A stretch of DNA of 64,000 bases from Ophiura sarsii. Its lineage: Eukaryota; Echinodermata; Ophiuroidea; Amphilepidida; Ophiuridae. Location: NCBI GenBank assembly GCA_035610835.1, contig CM069446.1, positions 53,038,934-53,102,933 of the forward strand, written 5' to 3'. Both the position numbers and the translations under genes were made by a program. Positions within the stretch are counted from its first letter, which is position 1. Every line of letters starts with the position of its first letter. Below the pieces are notes generated by a model. It was not told the DNA's origin. It worked only from the letters and a program-made list of their open reading frames with translations, and ran no database searches. Below, piece by piece: positions 13,691-26,299 of this stretch.

Positions 13691-14407
13691 ACTCCCTATA
13701 AGGCCAAGTGACTGAAATTATGTGTTTACGTCCCCGCCCACACCGATTTTTGACGCCGCTCCAATATTTTTGTTATTGTTATTTTCAAAAAATCCTTTAA
13801 AATTCCAAAAAAAGTTCAAGAAAAAAAAAATCAAAAATCATGTCTTTGTTGTGTATGAATGTATCCATCATTTTCAACTATATTTCAATGAAAAAGACGC
13901 AAGAAACACTCGTTGGCATAGATAGTGATATGAATATAGAAACAATTCTAGCAAAAAGCTTGTAATTTGGCTTCTGAAAAATAACAACAAAATCTAAAAA
14001 TAACAAATTGTAAGGGCCGCCCTCACTGATTTTTTAAAAAGTCAGGATGAGAAACACATTATTTTTGTTTCTTGGCCTAACAGCCCCTTTGGGTGTAAAC
14101 TGGAAGCCCTCTGAAACCATGCTGAAACCTTGAGTTAAGGTTAGGCCAGGGTTTAGAATTGGTCAGAACTGAGAAAAGGTGGCCAGAAAACAAGTGGTCA
14201 GATAATCATAATGGTCAGGTTATCCGTTATGGAATTGGAAACACCCACAAAATGAAGCATTATAGTTTATAGACAGGCCACATGGTGGGACATAAAAAAC
14301 AGGATTTTTCAGGCGACTAAAATTAGTTCCCTTTAATTTATAGTCAAAATTCAGCACTGTAACTAAAACTAAAGTAAGTTTAGTGCCGTAGATTTTAAGT
14401 TCGTGAT

Positions 14408-14446
14408 TTTCGGAGATGAGCAACATGATGTTGCTCATCTCCGAAA
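14408..14446. repeat. perfect 19-bp-arm hairpin
   Basis: TTTCGGAGATGAGCAACAT, one base, then its exact reverse complement. Isolated, without a T run. Function unknown. Confidence 0.85.
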
Positions 14447-14856
14447 CATCACGTCCACGACTCAAAATCATTATCAGCCTCCAATCTACCCAAATGATCA
14501 TTTCTTACCTGTTTCACTCTACAGTCAAGTCAATAACTGATGATTACACTACAGACAGGATTTTCATTTCAACGGGATCGGGATGATGTTGACAAATAAT
14601 ACAACGCAAGGGTCTCTATCTACACAATGTTTACACCGACCCAACTCTGCTAACTGCTATTCCTCGTACAGTATGAGTATTCATCCATCACACACAAACG
14701 TTACGTGTTTTTGTCATTGACGAATTCGCTACATTCAGTACCGCCATACAGACAAACATGACAAAACAACCCATTCAATTCTAAACCCATTCAATTCAAT
14801 ATTACAGACTTCATTACTACTGTTTGCATATTATGCATGCACCACTGATTACTCAC

Positions 14857-14878
14857 CAGCGAAAGCGTTGTCGTCCAT
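14857..14878 (-). CDS. short first coding exon of an unidentified gene
   Basis: ATGGACGACAACGCTTTCGC sits in strong context (AACCAAGATGG) and is followed by donor CTG|GTGAGT, giving MDDNAFA plus one base. Upstream on the minus strand are two CCAAT boxes (ATTGG at about 14921 and 14967 on the plus strand) in a stretch richer in GC than its surroundings, as in a housekeeping promoter. The remaining exons should lie to the left, but none could be recognised among the repeats. The gene identity is unknown. Confidence 0.45.
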
Positions 14879-15010
14879 CTTGGTTCCTAACCACAACAAG
14901 TGCCGACCACGAAGCGATTTGATTGGCTACCAGTTTACCTGATCGGGCCTTACGGCGCTGATGATTGGCAATACCACTTTCACTAATTGATTGCCGCGCC
15001 CACCTGTCGT
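14879..15010 (-). promoter_or_regulatory. probable promoter with CCAAT boxes
   Basis: GC-rich compared with its flanks, with two inverted CCAAT boxes and no TATA box. It lies directly upstream of the candidate MDDNAFA exon. Inferred from composition and position only. Confidence 0.35.
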
Positions 15011-17465
15011 TCTTTGGTGGAGCTGTGGCGCTCTATGTAATGTAACGTGGACTCCAGTCGACGACGGACACGACAACACAAATCTGCATTATTTTAATAT
15101 CGTAGATTTCTTAGATCCCTATAAAAAAAAATCCCTATGCAACTCAACACGTCATTTCAGCCGTACATTTTTGTATTCGTACTTACTGTTGCTATTAATA
15201 TTATAGTAAGAAAGCAAGTTCCAGTATTTTCTGAGACTAAAATTACTAATAATACAATACAATACAAGGAAAGGTGAGGCTAATAGACAAGTTGTCAAAC
15301 ATTGATAAACCCTCCCATTGAAATAACAATGGATAAAAAGGCACCAATTGTCCTTTGTTGTCATACAAATCCCTTCACGAGGCTTTGATCGTTAGCCTTA
15401 GTAAACCACTTCAACTGCTCGCAAATCGTCTGGTTATCGATTACACATCAAGAATTCGTGCCTCTGGTCAGAAGTCACAAACTGGTCCAAAAAAATGTTT
15501 CACTTCTAATAATGTTGAGGAATGCACCAAATCTGATTAAACGGGACAAAACTTAAGTTTTACATACTTAATGACCCACAAACTATATATCGTTGGAAAG
15601 CTTATGATTCAAGGTTTTTTCATTTGTGCAAAAAAGAATCAAATTGTACAGGGTGTGTAAAATTTGTATAGGGCGGAACATAAAAAAGTTGATCGTTTTT
15701 GCTCCTCACAAAATATTTTGATAGTTTGTACAATTAGGGTTTAGCTGAAGATAGTCACCAAAATCAGAACAACCGCAGAAGGTGCTACCAAATTTGCTAA
15801 GAATCACTTGCCCAAAATGTTCACAGGAAAAGTACAGGGTGTTTAAAATTATGATGAAATAATGCATAAAATGAAGGTTTGTATATAAAATTCTATGAAA
15901 TTAAGTTAGCATGGACTATTTAATTTAAAAGAAAATGGTTATCAAAATGAACTACACGAATATAATTTATTTTAAATACAGGGTGGTCCAAAATAGGTCT
16001 AAATAGCAAAATTTTCATAAATCTATGAACAATTCTGTGAAGAAACACTTCTAGCTTTTTTAGTTAAATGTTTTACTACCCAGGGTAGAAAAGGACCGAA
16101 GAGTCACACAAATGAAATAGAGAGACTGCGATTTGGCCATTGTTTAATCAATAAAATGAATACAACTGTGTGTTTTTTACATTAAAACACTCCCTGAATT
16201 GAAAATCATATTCTAGTAGAGAATGTCTAGATAACAATTCAATATTATTATTTATAGTAGCAGGCACATGTTATTAACACATATGAGAAGTTTGAAAACT
16301 TTCCTATGTATAATTTTAAAATGGCATCAATTTCAAAAGTTCTAGTTTTCCACTATTTTGTGTAGAAACTTATAGGCGCCTCATCCACCGGCTCCTCATC
16401 CACCGGTCCCACCCTTGACTCACTCGACGTTTAGATTGATAACTTCACTGTTGCTAAACATGTGGCTTTAATTATTTTTTTATTCGGTAGCTGGATAAAT
16501 TGTCTTTAATATGATACCAAAAATGTTATGTTTTTTTGACAACTTCTATTTAAAATAGAGACACGTATCACGATTTTAAGGTTTTTTTGAAACGATCACA
16601 CCTTATTTGATATACCTATTAGTGACCTGTGACCCTCTATGGATTGACGTCTTGCATGTATGTTCATCTTGCAACTCGATTAATTTTCAACTGATTGAAA
16701 TGGAATCTTCAGTTTAAAATAATTATTTCGGAATCTATGGGAATTCTTTTCAAAATTAAATATCGGGAGGTGATATCACTTATTTAAAATTGTTTCGCTT
16801 ACATTATTCCTTCATCAGTATAGGCCTACTGAATGATTGATACCTCGTCCCCTTTTTTAAACAGTTGAATTGAATTAACCTAAACAGATCACTTGTCTAA
16901 TGAGTAAACAAAGGATGAGTGGTGCCTTTTGTATCCATTGTAATATCAATGGGACGTTTAACCATGTTTGAATATTTTGCCCTAATTAGGTATTATTCGT
17001 TTACGCATGTCGATCCTGGCTATTGTTGAATCAGTTTGACTCTGACCCCTTCAGCAAGATTGGCCGTTAAACCCAACTTAGTTTTTACATGTTATCCTTC
17101 ATTCCTTTTTGTGATTGGCGCCGGGATTATTTATACACTGGCTGATTTTCTCGTCATTTTCAAACAACCTTCAATAGCTAGAACTTGCATTTGCATTGTA
17201 AGACCAGAGGCTCATCATCTAAACGGTTTAGGTCAGACCAGAAATAAATAATTGATTATAAAAAAAATATGAAAAAGAATAGCCCATGTGAAAAAGTAAT
17301 ATTTTAATTTGTCAACATCATGCCTATATCATAATTATTATACCGTCCGTCCAGCACATACATAATTCAGCTTATAGATTACATTAATACTACGCCCGGC
17401 ACTTTTCAATATGAGGGATAGCATACTCAACAGTAGATATTATTCCTATAGGCGCAGGCCTACAG
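15011..17465. other. intergenic DNA with scattered transposon ends
   Basis: TACAGGGTG-type words at 15653, 15832 and 15978, each followed by AAAAT-like sequence, resemble ends of TA-target elements such as 18060-18744. No complete element was delimited and no gene was seen. Confidence 0.4.
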
Positions 17466-18059
17466 CATAATAAACACTTCATTGCTATCAGCTGTTGATA
17501 GCAAATCAAACATGTCATTGCTATATCAGCAGTACATGGCAAATTAAACATGTCATTGCTATCAGCAGTGGATAGCATAACATGGTATTGCTATCAGCAG
17601 TATATAGCATAAAAATGTCACTGTTATCAGCAGTAGATAGCATTATAAACACTTCATTGCTATCAGCAGTAGATAGCATATAAACATGTCATTGCTATCA
17701 GCAGTAGATAGCAAATCAAACATGTCATTGCTTTCGGCAGTAGATAGCATATGAACATGTCACTGCTATCAGCAGTAGATATCATATGAACTTGTCATTC
17801 CTATCGGCAGTAGTAATCATTATAAACATGTCATTGCTATCACCAGTAGATATCATCTTAAACATGTCATGCTATCAGCAGTAGATATCATATTAACATG
17901 TCATTGCTATCAGCAGTAGATAGTATAAACATGTCATTGCTATCAGCAGTAGATAGCATAAACATGGCATTGCTATCAGCAGTAGATAGCATTATAAACA
18001 TGTCATTGCTATCAGCAGTAGATATCATATAAACATGTCATTGCTATCAGCAGTAGATA
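17466..18059. repeat. satellite array 2, left part, about 36-bp unit
   Basis: About sixteen units of ACATGTCATTGCTATCAGC + AGTAGATAGCAT. The core TGCTATCAGCAGTAGATAGC is an imperfect palindrome. The array resumes at 18745 after an inserted element. Confidence 0.9.
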
Positions 18060-18744
18060 CAGGGTGTATCAGAATTAACTGTACCGAGGCAATATGATTT
18101 ATTACGGTATGAATTCGATTGATATTGTTCAAACCGTTTTTACATATTATATCTTGCGCAAACGCTCAGGTTTCATAAGAGTTTTAAATTTTGAAAATCG
18201 GACATTTCTGATGGAAAATACAGACTTTCTGGTAAAGATGGTAGATTTCAATTTTGGTTGAAATAATCAATTCAAAAAATCTGTGAAATTAATACTAACC
18301 TACCTGAGATATCCATCCGTTTATTTGTGGTCGCCATATCTAATCTTGTATAGTTATTTATTATTTGCATACTTTTGTGGGTGAAATTTGGAGATAAATT
18401 TTGATTTTTAATCCGCAAATAACCGGGTTTTGTTCTGCTTGAGTGGTTTTAACTTTCCTTTCTTTGGCGGGAGTTTTGAATATTGGTTATGTGGTGTGGG
18501 CTACATTGTTTCAAATGTTGGAGGTAGTGGTAGAGAGGATTGATTGAAATTGAAAACACGTTTTTCATCGATGTCGATTATGTCTTGCCACACGAGAACA
18601 AAAAGAGATATCTCAATGAAATTAACATATAATACAAGAAACATGTTCACCTTTATATTGCAGGTGTTTAAATTTAAAACAATAATCATTTTGTATTTTT
18701 TATGTATTTTAGAAACACGGTACAGTTCTTTCTGATACACCCTG
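18060..18744. mobile_element. TA-flanked TIR element inside the satellite
   Basis: 685 bp. The 27-bp TIRs start CAGGGTGTATCAGAA and differ at two or three positions. TA on both sides (18058-18059, 18745-18746) rejoins a normal satellite unit when the element is removed. This is a Tc1/mariner-like target choice. No transposase motifs in its frames. Confidence 0.88.
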
Positions 18745-19345
18745 TAGCATAAACATGTCATTGCTATCAGCAGTAGATAGCATAAACATGTCATTGCTAT
18801 CAGCAGTAGATAGCATAAACATGTCATTGCTATCAGCAGTAGATAGCATTACAAACATGTCATTACGATCAGCAGTAAACATGTCACTGCTATCAGCAGT
18901 AGATAGCATATAAACATGTCATTGCTATCAGCAGTATATAGTACTTTAAACATGTTATGCATATAAATATGTCATTGCTATCAGCAGTAGATAGCATTAT
19001 AAACATGTCATTGCTATCAGCAGTAGATAGCGTTATAAACATGTGATTGCTATCAGCAGTAAACATGTCACTGCTATCAGCAGTAGATAGCATTATAAAC
19101 ATGTCATTGCTATCAGCAGTAGATAGCGTTATAAACATGTGATTGCTATCAGCAGTAGTTATAAACATGTGATTGCTATCAGCAGTAGTTATAAACATGT
19201 GATTGCTTTCAGCAGTAGATAGCATTATAAACATGTCATTGCTATCAGCAGTAGATAGCATTATAAACATGTCATTGCTATCATCAGTAGATAGCATTAT
19301 AAATATGTCATCATGGTCATTTCTATCGGCAGTAGATAGCAATAT
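18745..19345. repeat. satellite array 2, right part
   Basis: About seventeen units of the 36-bp repeat, including shortened units (AGCAGTAAACATG, AGCAGTAGTTATAAACATG). Long minus-strand frames reading MLSTADSNDMFI repeatedly are by-products of the unit length. Confidence 0.9.
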
Positions 19346-19630
19346 AAACATGCAATACAACTGGTTAACATTATGTTTGAAATTGAAAATGAGTCAAGGA
19401 TTGTTGTGGTTTGACTTTCTAATAACAAAATCTATAATTTTTTTGTCGATTTTATATTTTTAGATGCAATTTTGACGAGCAACCCGTGTCGGATGGAATT
19501 TCCAACTTTACAAGTTGTAATATGCTCATCTTAGTTCCTAAACTGTATCAATTTGAAATGTTTTAGCTATTATGTACAATATTAAATGTTTGTATAATGA
19601 AGGCTTTTGAATATTGTTGTGATATTAATG

Positions 19631-19798
19631 CCTAACTTAATAGCGAAAATGATTGACTGTGGTTGTTACATGCCTAACTTAATAACGAAGTTATTGACTG
19701 TGGTTGTTACAAATGCCTAACATTAAGGCATTCGTCTTGTGTAGTTACAAATGCGTAACTTAATATGGACTGCTTTTTGACTTGTGTTACAAACGCCT
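19631..19798. repeat. 44-bp minisatellite, short array
   Basis: Three to four units of ATGCCTAACTTAATAACGAA + GGCTTTTGACTTGTGTTGTTAC type. Same family as 29540-31095. The word AGGCCAAGTAAAACAAAACA follows at 19920 and recurs inverted at 29518, so both arrays belong to one repeat family. Confidence 0.8.
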
Positions 19799-19895
19799 AT
19801 AGTTTGATCAGCTCCAAATTGATGAAGTCTGCTTACAACGGCGCATGAATACAGAAGGATTCGGGCGCGCATGAACGCATGTTACAATTAATGCC
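19799..19895. mobile_element. MITE family A, half copy
   Basis: Begins AGTTTGATCAGCTCCAAATT and continues with the GAATACAGAAGGA and GGCGCGCATGAA interior, but lacks the right TIR. Confidence 0.65.
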
Positions 19896-19959
19896 TTACT
19901 CCGACATACTTGTGTTATTAGGCCAAGTAAAACAAAACAACTGTTAATCGTCCGGACTT

Positions 19960-20815
19960 TTCAAAAAAAGGATGAGGGAGGGGCATTTTATTTAATATTT
20001 ATTATTGTTTTTCCAAGATGGCCGCCGGCTTTTTGAAGTAAAGATTTTAAAGTCTGAGCCTCTTTACATTGTATATGCATTTATATAATGTACAGATACA
20101 GTTTTAATAAAGTTTTACTGGAGCAACTTAAACATTTAATAGTTTTACATGCAATTTTTCGAAAGTTTTACTATAAACAAGGTATTTAAAAAAAACTGGA
20201 CGGGGGAGATAGAAGACTGTTGAATTATCCCGTGCTTTTTCTCTTACGTGACACGGGTCATTCTATACGTGCGTGTCACGGGTACCCGTATCCCGTAAGT
20301 CTCACTCTCCGTGAATTCCCAAACCCAACCCACAGTAGAGCCCAAGCCCCGTAATAACCTGCATAGTGCATACCACCACGCAGCGTTCGATTTAACCAAT
20401 GTAGCATCACGAAATACGACACACTTTTGAACACTAATGCACAAATATGTAGCAAAAAGTGCTACGCCAAAAGATTCCCTACTTGATCTCTGATCACGTA
20501 CCATCAAAGCCAAACCTAAAGATTGAGTGTCATCTTCAAATAACTAAAACAAAGTATGGTAAATCTTGAAATATCGGCGGTTCATTTTCACTTTTGTCCA
20601 GAGTTAAAAATCCCATTGGTTTACACGTACTTGCGCAGAATTTTTCTGTCGGTTTAAAATGTGTACAAAATGGCGGAGTTCTGCGCATCTCGGAGAAGTA
20701 ATAATCATGACGTCACTTCTAGTCTTGTTTTCGTGTCGCATGGCAAAGGTCGAGGGGTTGTTGCCATATCATTGGGCTAATCATATTGAAGGGTTCACAC
20801 CTCTCAGCCGCCCTC
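19960..20815. other. intergenic DNA left of palindrome block 1
   Basis: Contains AAGATGGCCGCC (20016) and AAAATGGCGGAG (20677), YY1-like or start-like contexts, but no splice-supported coding exon. No gene assigned. Confidence 0.35.
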
Positions 20816-21450
20816 TTATGTCGCTATCTTGCAGGAACTATTTTTCTGAACAGTTTTTTGTGCAGTACCGCTTGCGGTACTGCACAACTCCGCTTGCATT
20901 CCCGCAAAGCGGGAATGCAAGGCCCGCTTGGTGTCTCCGCTTGCGGGTATGCACACATTTATTGGCATTGCCGCAAGCGGACCAAACACCCGCTTGCGGG
21001 GATACACTTATTTGTTCACATCGCCGCTTCGCGGACTTGTCGCTTTTGGATCGCTTTTCCCCACGCGGCAATGCACACATTTATTGGAACTTCCGTAAGC
21101 GGAGCCAACTACCCGCTTGCGGGGTTACCATTATTTGTTCACATCTCCGCTTCGCGGGATTGTCGCTTTTAGATTGCTTTTCCGTGCGTGGAAATGTCCA
21201 TATTTGATTGTACCTCCTCTTGAGGGGTTACCATTATTTGTTCACAATTCCGCTTCGCGGAATTGTCGCTTTTAGATTGCTCTTCCGCGCGCGGAGTCAT
21301 CGAAATAATCATCCAATGTCCGCTTGCGGGGATACAATCATTTGTTCACATTTCCGCGATATTGATTCATTATAATGCTCCTCGGTATTCATGTTTGCAT
21401 TCATTTTACCAAGCGTTCTCCAATATTACAAAACTGATAGGCCTACTTCA
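20816..21450 (+). repeat. GC-palindrome block 1
   Basis: At least fifteen short perfect palindromes (CCGCTTGCGG, CCGCTTCGCGG, CCCGCAAAGCGGG, AGTACCGCTTGCGGTACT) are spaced by conserved linkers such as CACATTTATTGG, TTATTTGTTCACAT and TTGTCGCTTTTAGATTGC. Its reverse complement recurs at 28030-29040. Frames in all directions are by-products of the symmetry. Confidence 0.85.
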
Positions 21451-21679
21451 TAATACATACAAACACCACATCCGAAGATGAAACTAAGGGTTACGCATCA
21501 CATACCAACATATTATAGAGGATCGCATAGGCGATTCAATAGGGAACTTGACCAATTTAAATAATAATATTAATAGTAGGCCTATAATATTTAAATATCT
21601 GTATTCCATTGGGTATATACCCGGGGTATATAGGCCTGTGTGATATAGTTTTTGTGCGGGAGACAACATTTATATTCTG

Positions 21680-22042
21680 TGACCATGGTGACTATTCACC
21701 TGCATGGAAGCTGTGAAACACTATTGTCTATTCAACCTATTGAAATAAAATTTGACTGTGTTGTAAGAACACATCCTGTCGTCTATTGAAATACAACTTG
21801 GCTGCGTAATTACAATCAATAGGCCTACAGGAGACACCATTTCTATTATGTGACAATGGTGAGTGGTGACTATACACCTGAATAAATGACCACTTAACCC
21901 CTTAAGTTGTGGATTACTATGGAAGTTGTGAAACACTGTCTTTTATGTCTATTCAGCCTATTGAAATAAAATTTGACTGTGTTGTAAGAACACATCCTGT
22001 CGTCTATTGAAATACAACTTGGCGTGTAATTACAATCAATAC
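21680..22042. repeat. imperfect tandem duplication, about 215-bp unit
   Basis: TATTGAAATAAAATTTGACT and about 100 bp around it occur at 21738 and 21959. GGTGACTAT/GTGAAACACT words precede each copy. No coding content. Confidence 0.7.
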
Positions 22043-22560
22043 AACCACGTGATAATTTTGTTCTGATAAATCGATAGACATGTTGTTATTTTCTCCTGAC
22101 CAAAGTAAAAGAAGAGGGATTATCTTTTTTATTATATCATGCTACCCTTAAATTTCCCAGGGACCGATAATTATCAAAAAAAAATCGGCTTTTGTATTTA
22201 TATAACATCGTATTATTTGTCAACCAACATCATAATAACCCCTACTGTATTTAAAGTAGTATACATTTAAAAATATTTAAACCAATGAAGAGTTTGTATA
22301 TGCAAAGCGTGTTAAGTCCACACATGAGAGATGCATTAAAATAAGTACAAACATGCCTAGTATTTGTTAAGTAATCCTTGCGATAGACAATGAGTTAGGA
22401 AAGGTATCTGAAAAATAAACATAATATTGGTTAAAACCAGTCCTATACTATCGCGTGGAAAGTGTTACGGCATTGGTTTATGAAATGAACTCTGATACGC
22501 TTTTAGATTAGGGGAGTAATGAAAAGTAAGTTACAATGACAGTAGCTAATGAATGATTAT

Positions 22561-22595
22561 CTGGGACTAATATATCTAAAATATATTAGTCCCAG
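22561..22595. repeat. perfect hairpin, 15-bp arms
   Basis: CTGGGACTAATATAT, five bases, then the exact complement. No adjacent element recognised. Confidence 0.85.
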
Positions 22596-24240
22596 TGATG
22601 TTATTAAGATGAGAATTAGTGGGAATTTTCTGAATTTGTTCAGTTTTTATAACACTTTATTTGTTAACAAGAGCTAATTGTTTCTTAAAATAGTCCCCTT
22701 AGTCAGAAAGTTATTTTATTAATACAGTGTTTCTAGAAAAAGTATACACATTTGAAAAAACATCATTTCCCATCTCATAGGCCTACCTACTATAATTTAA
22801 GATGGGCAAAAATGTTGGGAAACTAACTAGTTATTTTAGTCCAAGCATAAATTTCCATTTTTCAAGCATAAATTTCCATTTTTATATTTCAGTTCAGTTT
22901 TTATTTGTCTCCATTGTCTCCATCCCAATTTAAATGCAATAACAATTATATAAAATAACTGCTAGAGATGCAGGTGGATGCCATTTAAAACGCATAGTTT
23001 GAGGAAGATGGATCCATAAGTTACAATAATGACAATTACAAAATATTGAACATGATATTTCAAAACATTATACGCGTTCAACAATAGGCCAAATGGATGA
23101 ATTATTAATTTGTCCAACGAAAACTTATTTTGAAATTTAAACAAAATTATTTTGAAGTTTTAGTGAATGTAATAGCTCTTATAAGAGGATATGATTATCA
23201 TTGTCATCGTGCTTTCCAATATACACGTTGTGATTTTATCTGTTTTATATCTTATGTATTTTGATAATAGCAATGATAATGACATTATTTTTAAGTATTA
23301 CAGGGCCCCGAGTAAAAACAGCTTGTTGATTCATAAAATATCTGTATTAATAATATCACAGAAAACTATACTCGACCTGAGAATTAATTTCGTAGCATCA
23401 TATAGCCACACAAACTAGGCCTATATCACACAGGCCTATACCCAAAGGAAAAGGATATTTAAATATACTAGGTTTTCCCGGCGAATTTCACACTATACGC
23501 GTTCAATTTAGTAAAAGATGCTTTCGTTTTCCCGTGAAATTGAAGTTCAGAATCCCGTTTTCTATTTCATGATTGGTAAATCCTTTTCCTAAAATGTGCA
23601 GCGAATCGTAAACAAGTAACATCACTTTCACTAATGCGCAATTATTTAGTGAATTGTTTTTCAATTCAGAGCAAAAACGAACGCACGTATACAATCCTGT
23701 TGCGTATAACACTTTCCACGCGGCAATTATAGTTTTACCATATTATACAAAACATATTTTTTAGAAACCTTTCCCCATTTTTGAAGTCTATCTTAAGAAT
23801 CACTGATACAATAGGCAAGCGTGTACTTATTTTAATGCACTTCTCATAATGATTCGATTCCAAATATGGTGACTTCATAATGTTGACATTTTTTAAACAT
23901 TTAGGACTGTCGTCTGCAGGCGACTACCGCGTGGAAAGCGTTCAGATTTTTTCAAGTTATTCTCATGTCTTATTCTAATGCTGCTTACTTTCAAAAATAT
24001 TAGTGATTCTTTATTTTAAATAAATTAAAAGGGTATAAAATGTTCGTCACACATATATATAATTGCGCAAATGGGCGATTCCATGAAAATGTGACGGAGC
24101 AAAAAAACTGAAAATTGATCCAAAAGATTTATTTTTACCTCTATGTTGTTCAAAGCTCATGCAAAGGTTCAGGAAAAAATTGTTACAACATTTGGCTCAT
24201 GTTTATTATGAAAAAATTCTACTTTTCTTACCCCCAAAAT
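22596..24240. other. AT-rich intergenic DNA
   Basis: No gene or delimited repeat recognised. Short frames only. Confidence 0.4.
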
Positions 24241-24635
24241 GGTAACACGTGTTACCGGAGCAACGCTTTTTTGAAAATATTTACTTTATTGATTTGGTTT
24301 TAATTTACGCCACTTATAATTTTAATTCTACTAGTTAGGCCATATTTAAAAATAGTAAACAATTAGATAAATTCATAACACCACTCTACAATAGGCCATC
24401 AAAATGTCGTAACGCGTGTTACCAAACTCATATTCAGGAAAACGTGCTAAAACCTTAATTTTTCAAGTGTTATTTATCACTATTTATGGTTAATATGTTA
24501 GTTCAATTGCCAAAGTCAAAATTAATTTTAATTTATAAATATAATAAAGAATCTAAGGCTAGTAAATTATGGCTGGACAAAGTGTAACGCGTGTTACCGT
24601 AACACGTGTTACCGTAACACGTGTTACCGACTATT
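24241..24635. repeat. cluster of GGTAACACGTGTTACC palindromes
   Basis: Perfect or near-perfect copies at 24241, 24410 and three in tandem at 24586-24629. Each 14-16 bp palindrome centres on CACGTG or CGCG. Filler is AT-rich. Confidence 0.8.
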
Positions 24636-24671
24636 TTGCATTTTACAAAAAAGTGAGAACTTTAATTCTTG

Positions 24672-25460
24672 TTATTCCAAGATGGCTTCAGAAACGTTTT
24701 CTGGACCTTTTTAGTGTTAAAATAGACATTTTTTTGCGCGCTACGCGCGTATTAGTTTCACTGATTATTTATTATTCAAGCTTAATAAGATAGCTTCAGA
24801 AAAGTATTTCTCAAACCTTTATTTTTACAATAGCCAATTTTTTCGCGCTCCGCGGGAATTATTTTCTTATTTTGTGTTATTCAATTTCAACAAGATGGCT
24901 TCATAAACGTTTTCTGAAACTTTTTAGTGTTAAAATAGACATTTTTTGCGCGCTACACGCGTATTAGTTTCACTGATTATTTATTATTCAAGCTTAACAA
25001 GATAGCTTCAGAAAAGTATTTCTAAACCTTTATTTTTACAATAGCCAATTTGTTCGCGTTCCGCGGGAATTATTTTTTATTTTGTGTTATTCAATTTCAA
25101 CAAGATGGCTTCATAAACGTTTTCTGAAACTTTTTAGTGTTAAAATAGACATTTTTTGCGCGCTACACGCGTATTAGTTTCACTGATTATTTATTATTCA
25201 AGCTTAACGAGATGGCTTCAATCAAGAACGTTTTTCTAAACCTTTATTTTTACATATAGCAAATTTTGGCGCGTTCCTCGCCAATTATTTTCATACTACT
25301 TTGTTATTCAATTGGAACAAGATGGCTTCAGAAACGTTTTCTGGACCTTTTTAGTGTTAAAATAGACATTTTTGGCGCGCTACGCGCAAATTAGTTTCAT
25401 ATTATAAGTCAAACTTAACAACATGGCTTCAGGAACGGTTTGTTAAACTCCCTGTTAAAC
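24672..25460. repeat. 105/210-bp satellite
   Basis: About seven and a half half-units of about 105 bp alternate in two types. One has AAGATGGCTTCAGAAACG and TTAAAATAGACATTTTTTGC + GCGCTACGCGCG. The other has AAGATAGCTTCAGAAAAGTA and CGCGCTCCGCGGGAATTATT. The higher-order period is about 210 bp. Confidence 0.85.
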
Positions 25461-25724
25461 CTTTTTTTGACAATAGCCAACATTCCAAAAAATCCAATCC
25501 AAGCCAAAAATCCAAGGGGGCACATCCCCTCAGACTCGTTACCGCGGATAGCGGCGAGAACCAATGAAATTTATTTGTAAGCCCCCCGGGTAAAAAAATC
25601 CTGTGCACGCCTATGGTATATACAACGTTTTAAAAATGTATCGAAACAACTTTTGGGTCACCCTGTTCTTTGCAAAGAATAGATCAGTCCGTGGATATTA
25701 TTAATCATGACAGGTTATCAATAT

Positions 25725-26060
25725 ACATGACACGCGCCGACAATTTAGGATATCAATACATGGATTAGGATTAGGAGACACATTGCAAAGATCACAAATG
25801 TCAATTTGTTTATTTAAACTTGGATTATTATTTCGTATTATGAACAGATTATAGACATGACACGCGCCGAAAATTTAGGATATCAAAATGTGGATTATGA
25901 TTAAGAGACACTTTAAATCGCAATGTGTCAATTTGTTTATTTGTACTTGGATTATGATTAGTCTGTCAATAGATGTTACAGGCCGAAAAAAGTATCAATG
26001 CATGGATTATGATTAAGAAAACTTTGTAAAGATCGTGATGTAATGTGTCAATTTGTTAAT
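25725..26060. repeat. three tandem units of about 125 bp
   Basis: Each unit carries GACACGCGCCGA (lost in unit 3), TATCAA...TGGATTATGATTAAGA and TGTCAATTTGTTTATT. Units diverge by about 15-20 percent by eye. Confidence 0.7.
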
Positions 26061-26299
26061 AAATGAAAAGGTGGACTAAAAATGCTTCACTTATAGGCCA
26101 CGAACAAAATAAACCCTGTTCTACGGGCAAGCGGACCGCTCAGGTTGATTTGTTTTTAGAAAGTATATTTTCTTGCAGAGTTACATTTCTATCACATTGC
26201 ATAACATGTGTATATCTATTTGATAAATACTACTTTATGAAGTCTGATTATGATCCGATGGCGAACTTGCCCGGCCTATGGGCATGATGGGCGAGCTGC

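Noticed and set aside
17466..19345. CRISPR-like array of palindromic repeats with regular spacers
   Set aside because: The linkers between palindromes are themselves repeated, there are no unique spacers or cas genes, and the locus is eukaryotic. It is a satellite.
18893..19360. 155-codon frame of MLSTADSNDMFI repeats
   Set aside because: The near-36-bp period is a multiple of three and keeps the frame open. Codon content is purely satellite.
20659..21207. 182-codon plus-strand frame, and frames at 28409-28953 on the minus strand
   Set aside because: They run through the GC-palindrome blocks, are open in several frames and both strands, and mirror each other. By-products of symmetric repeats.
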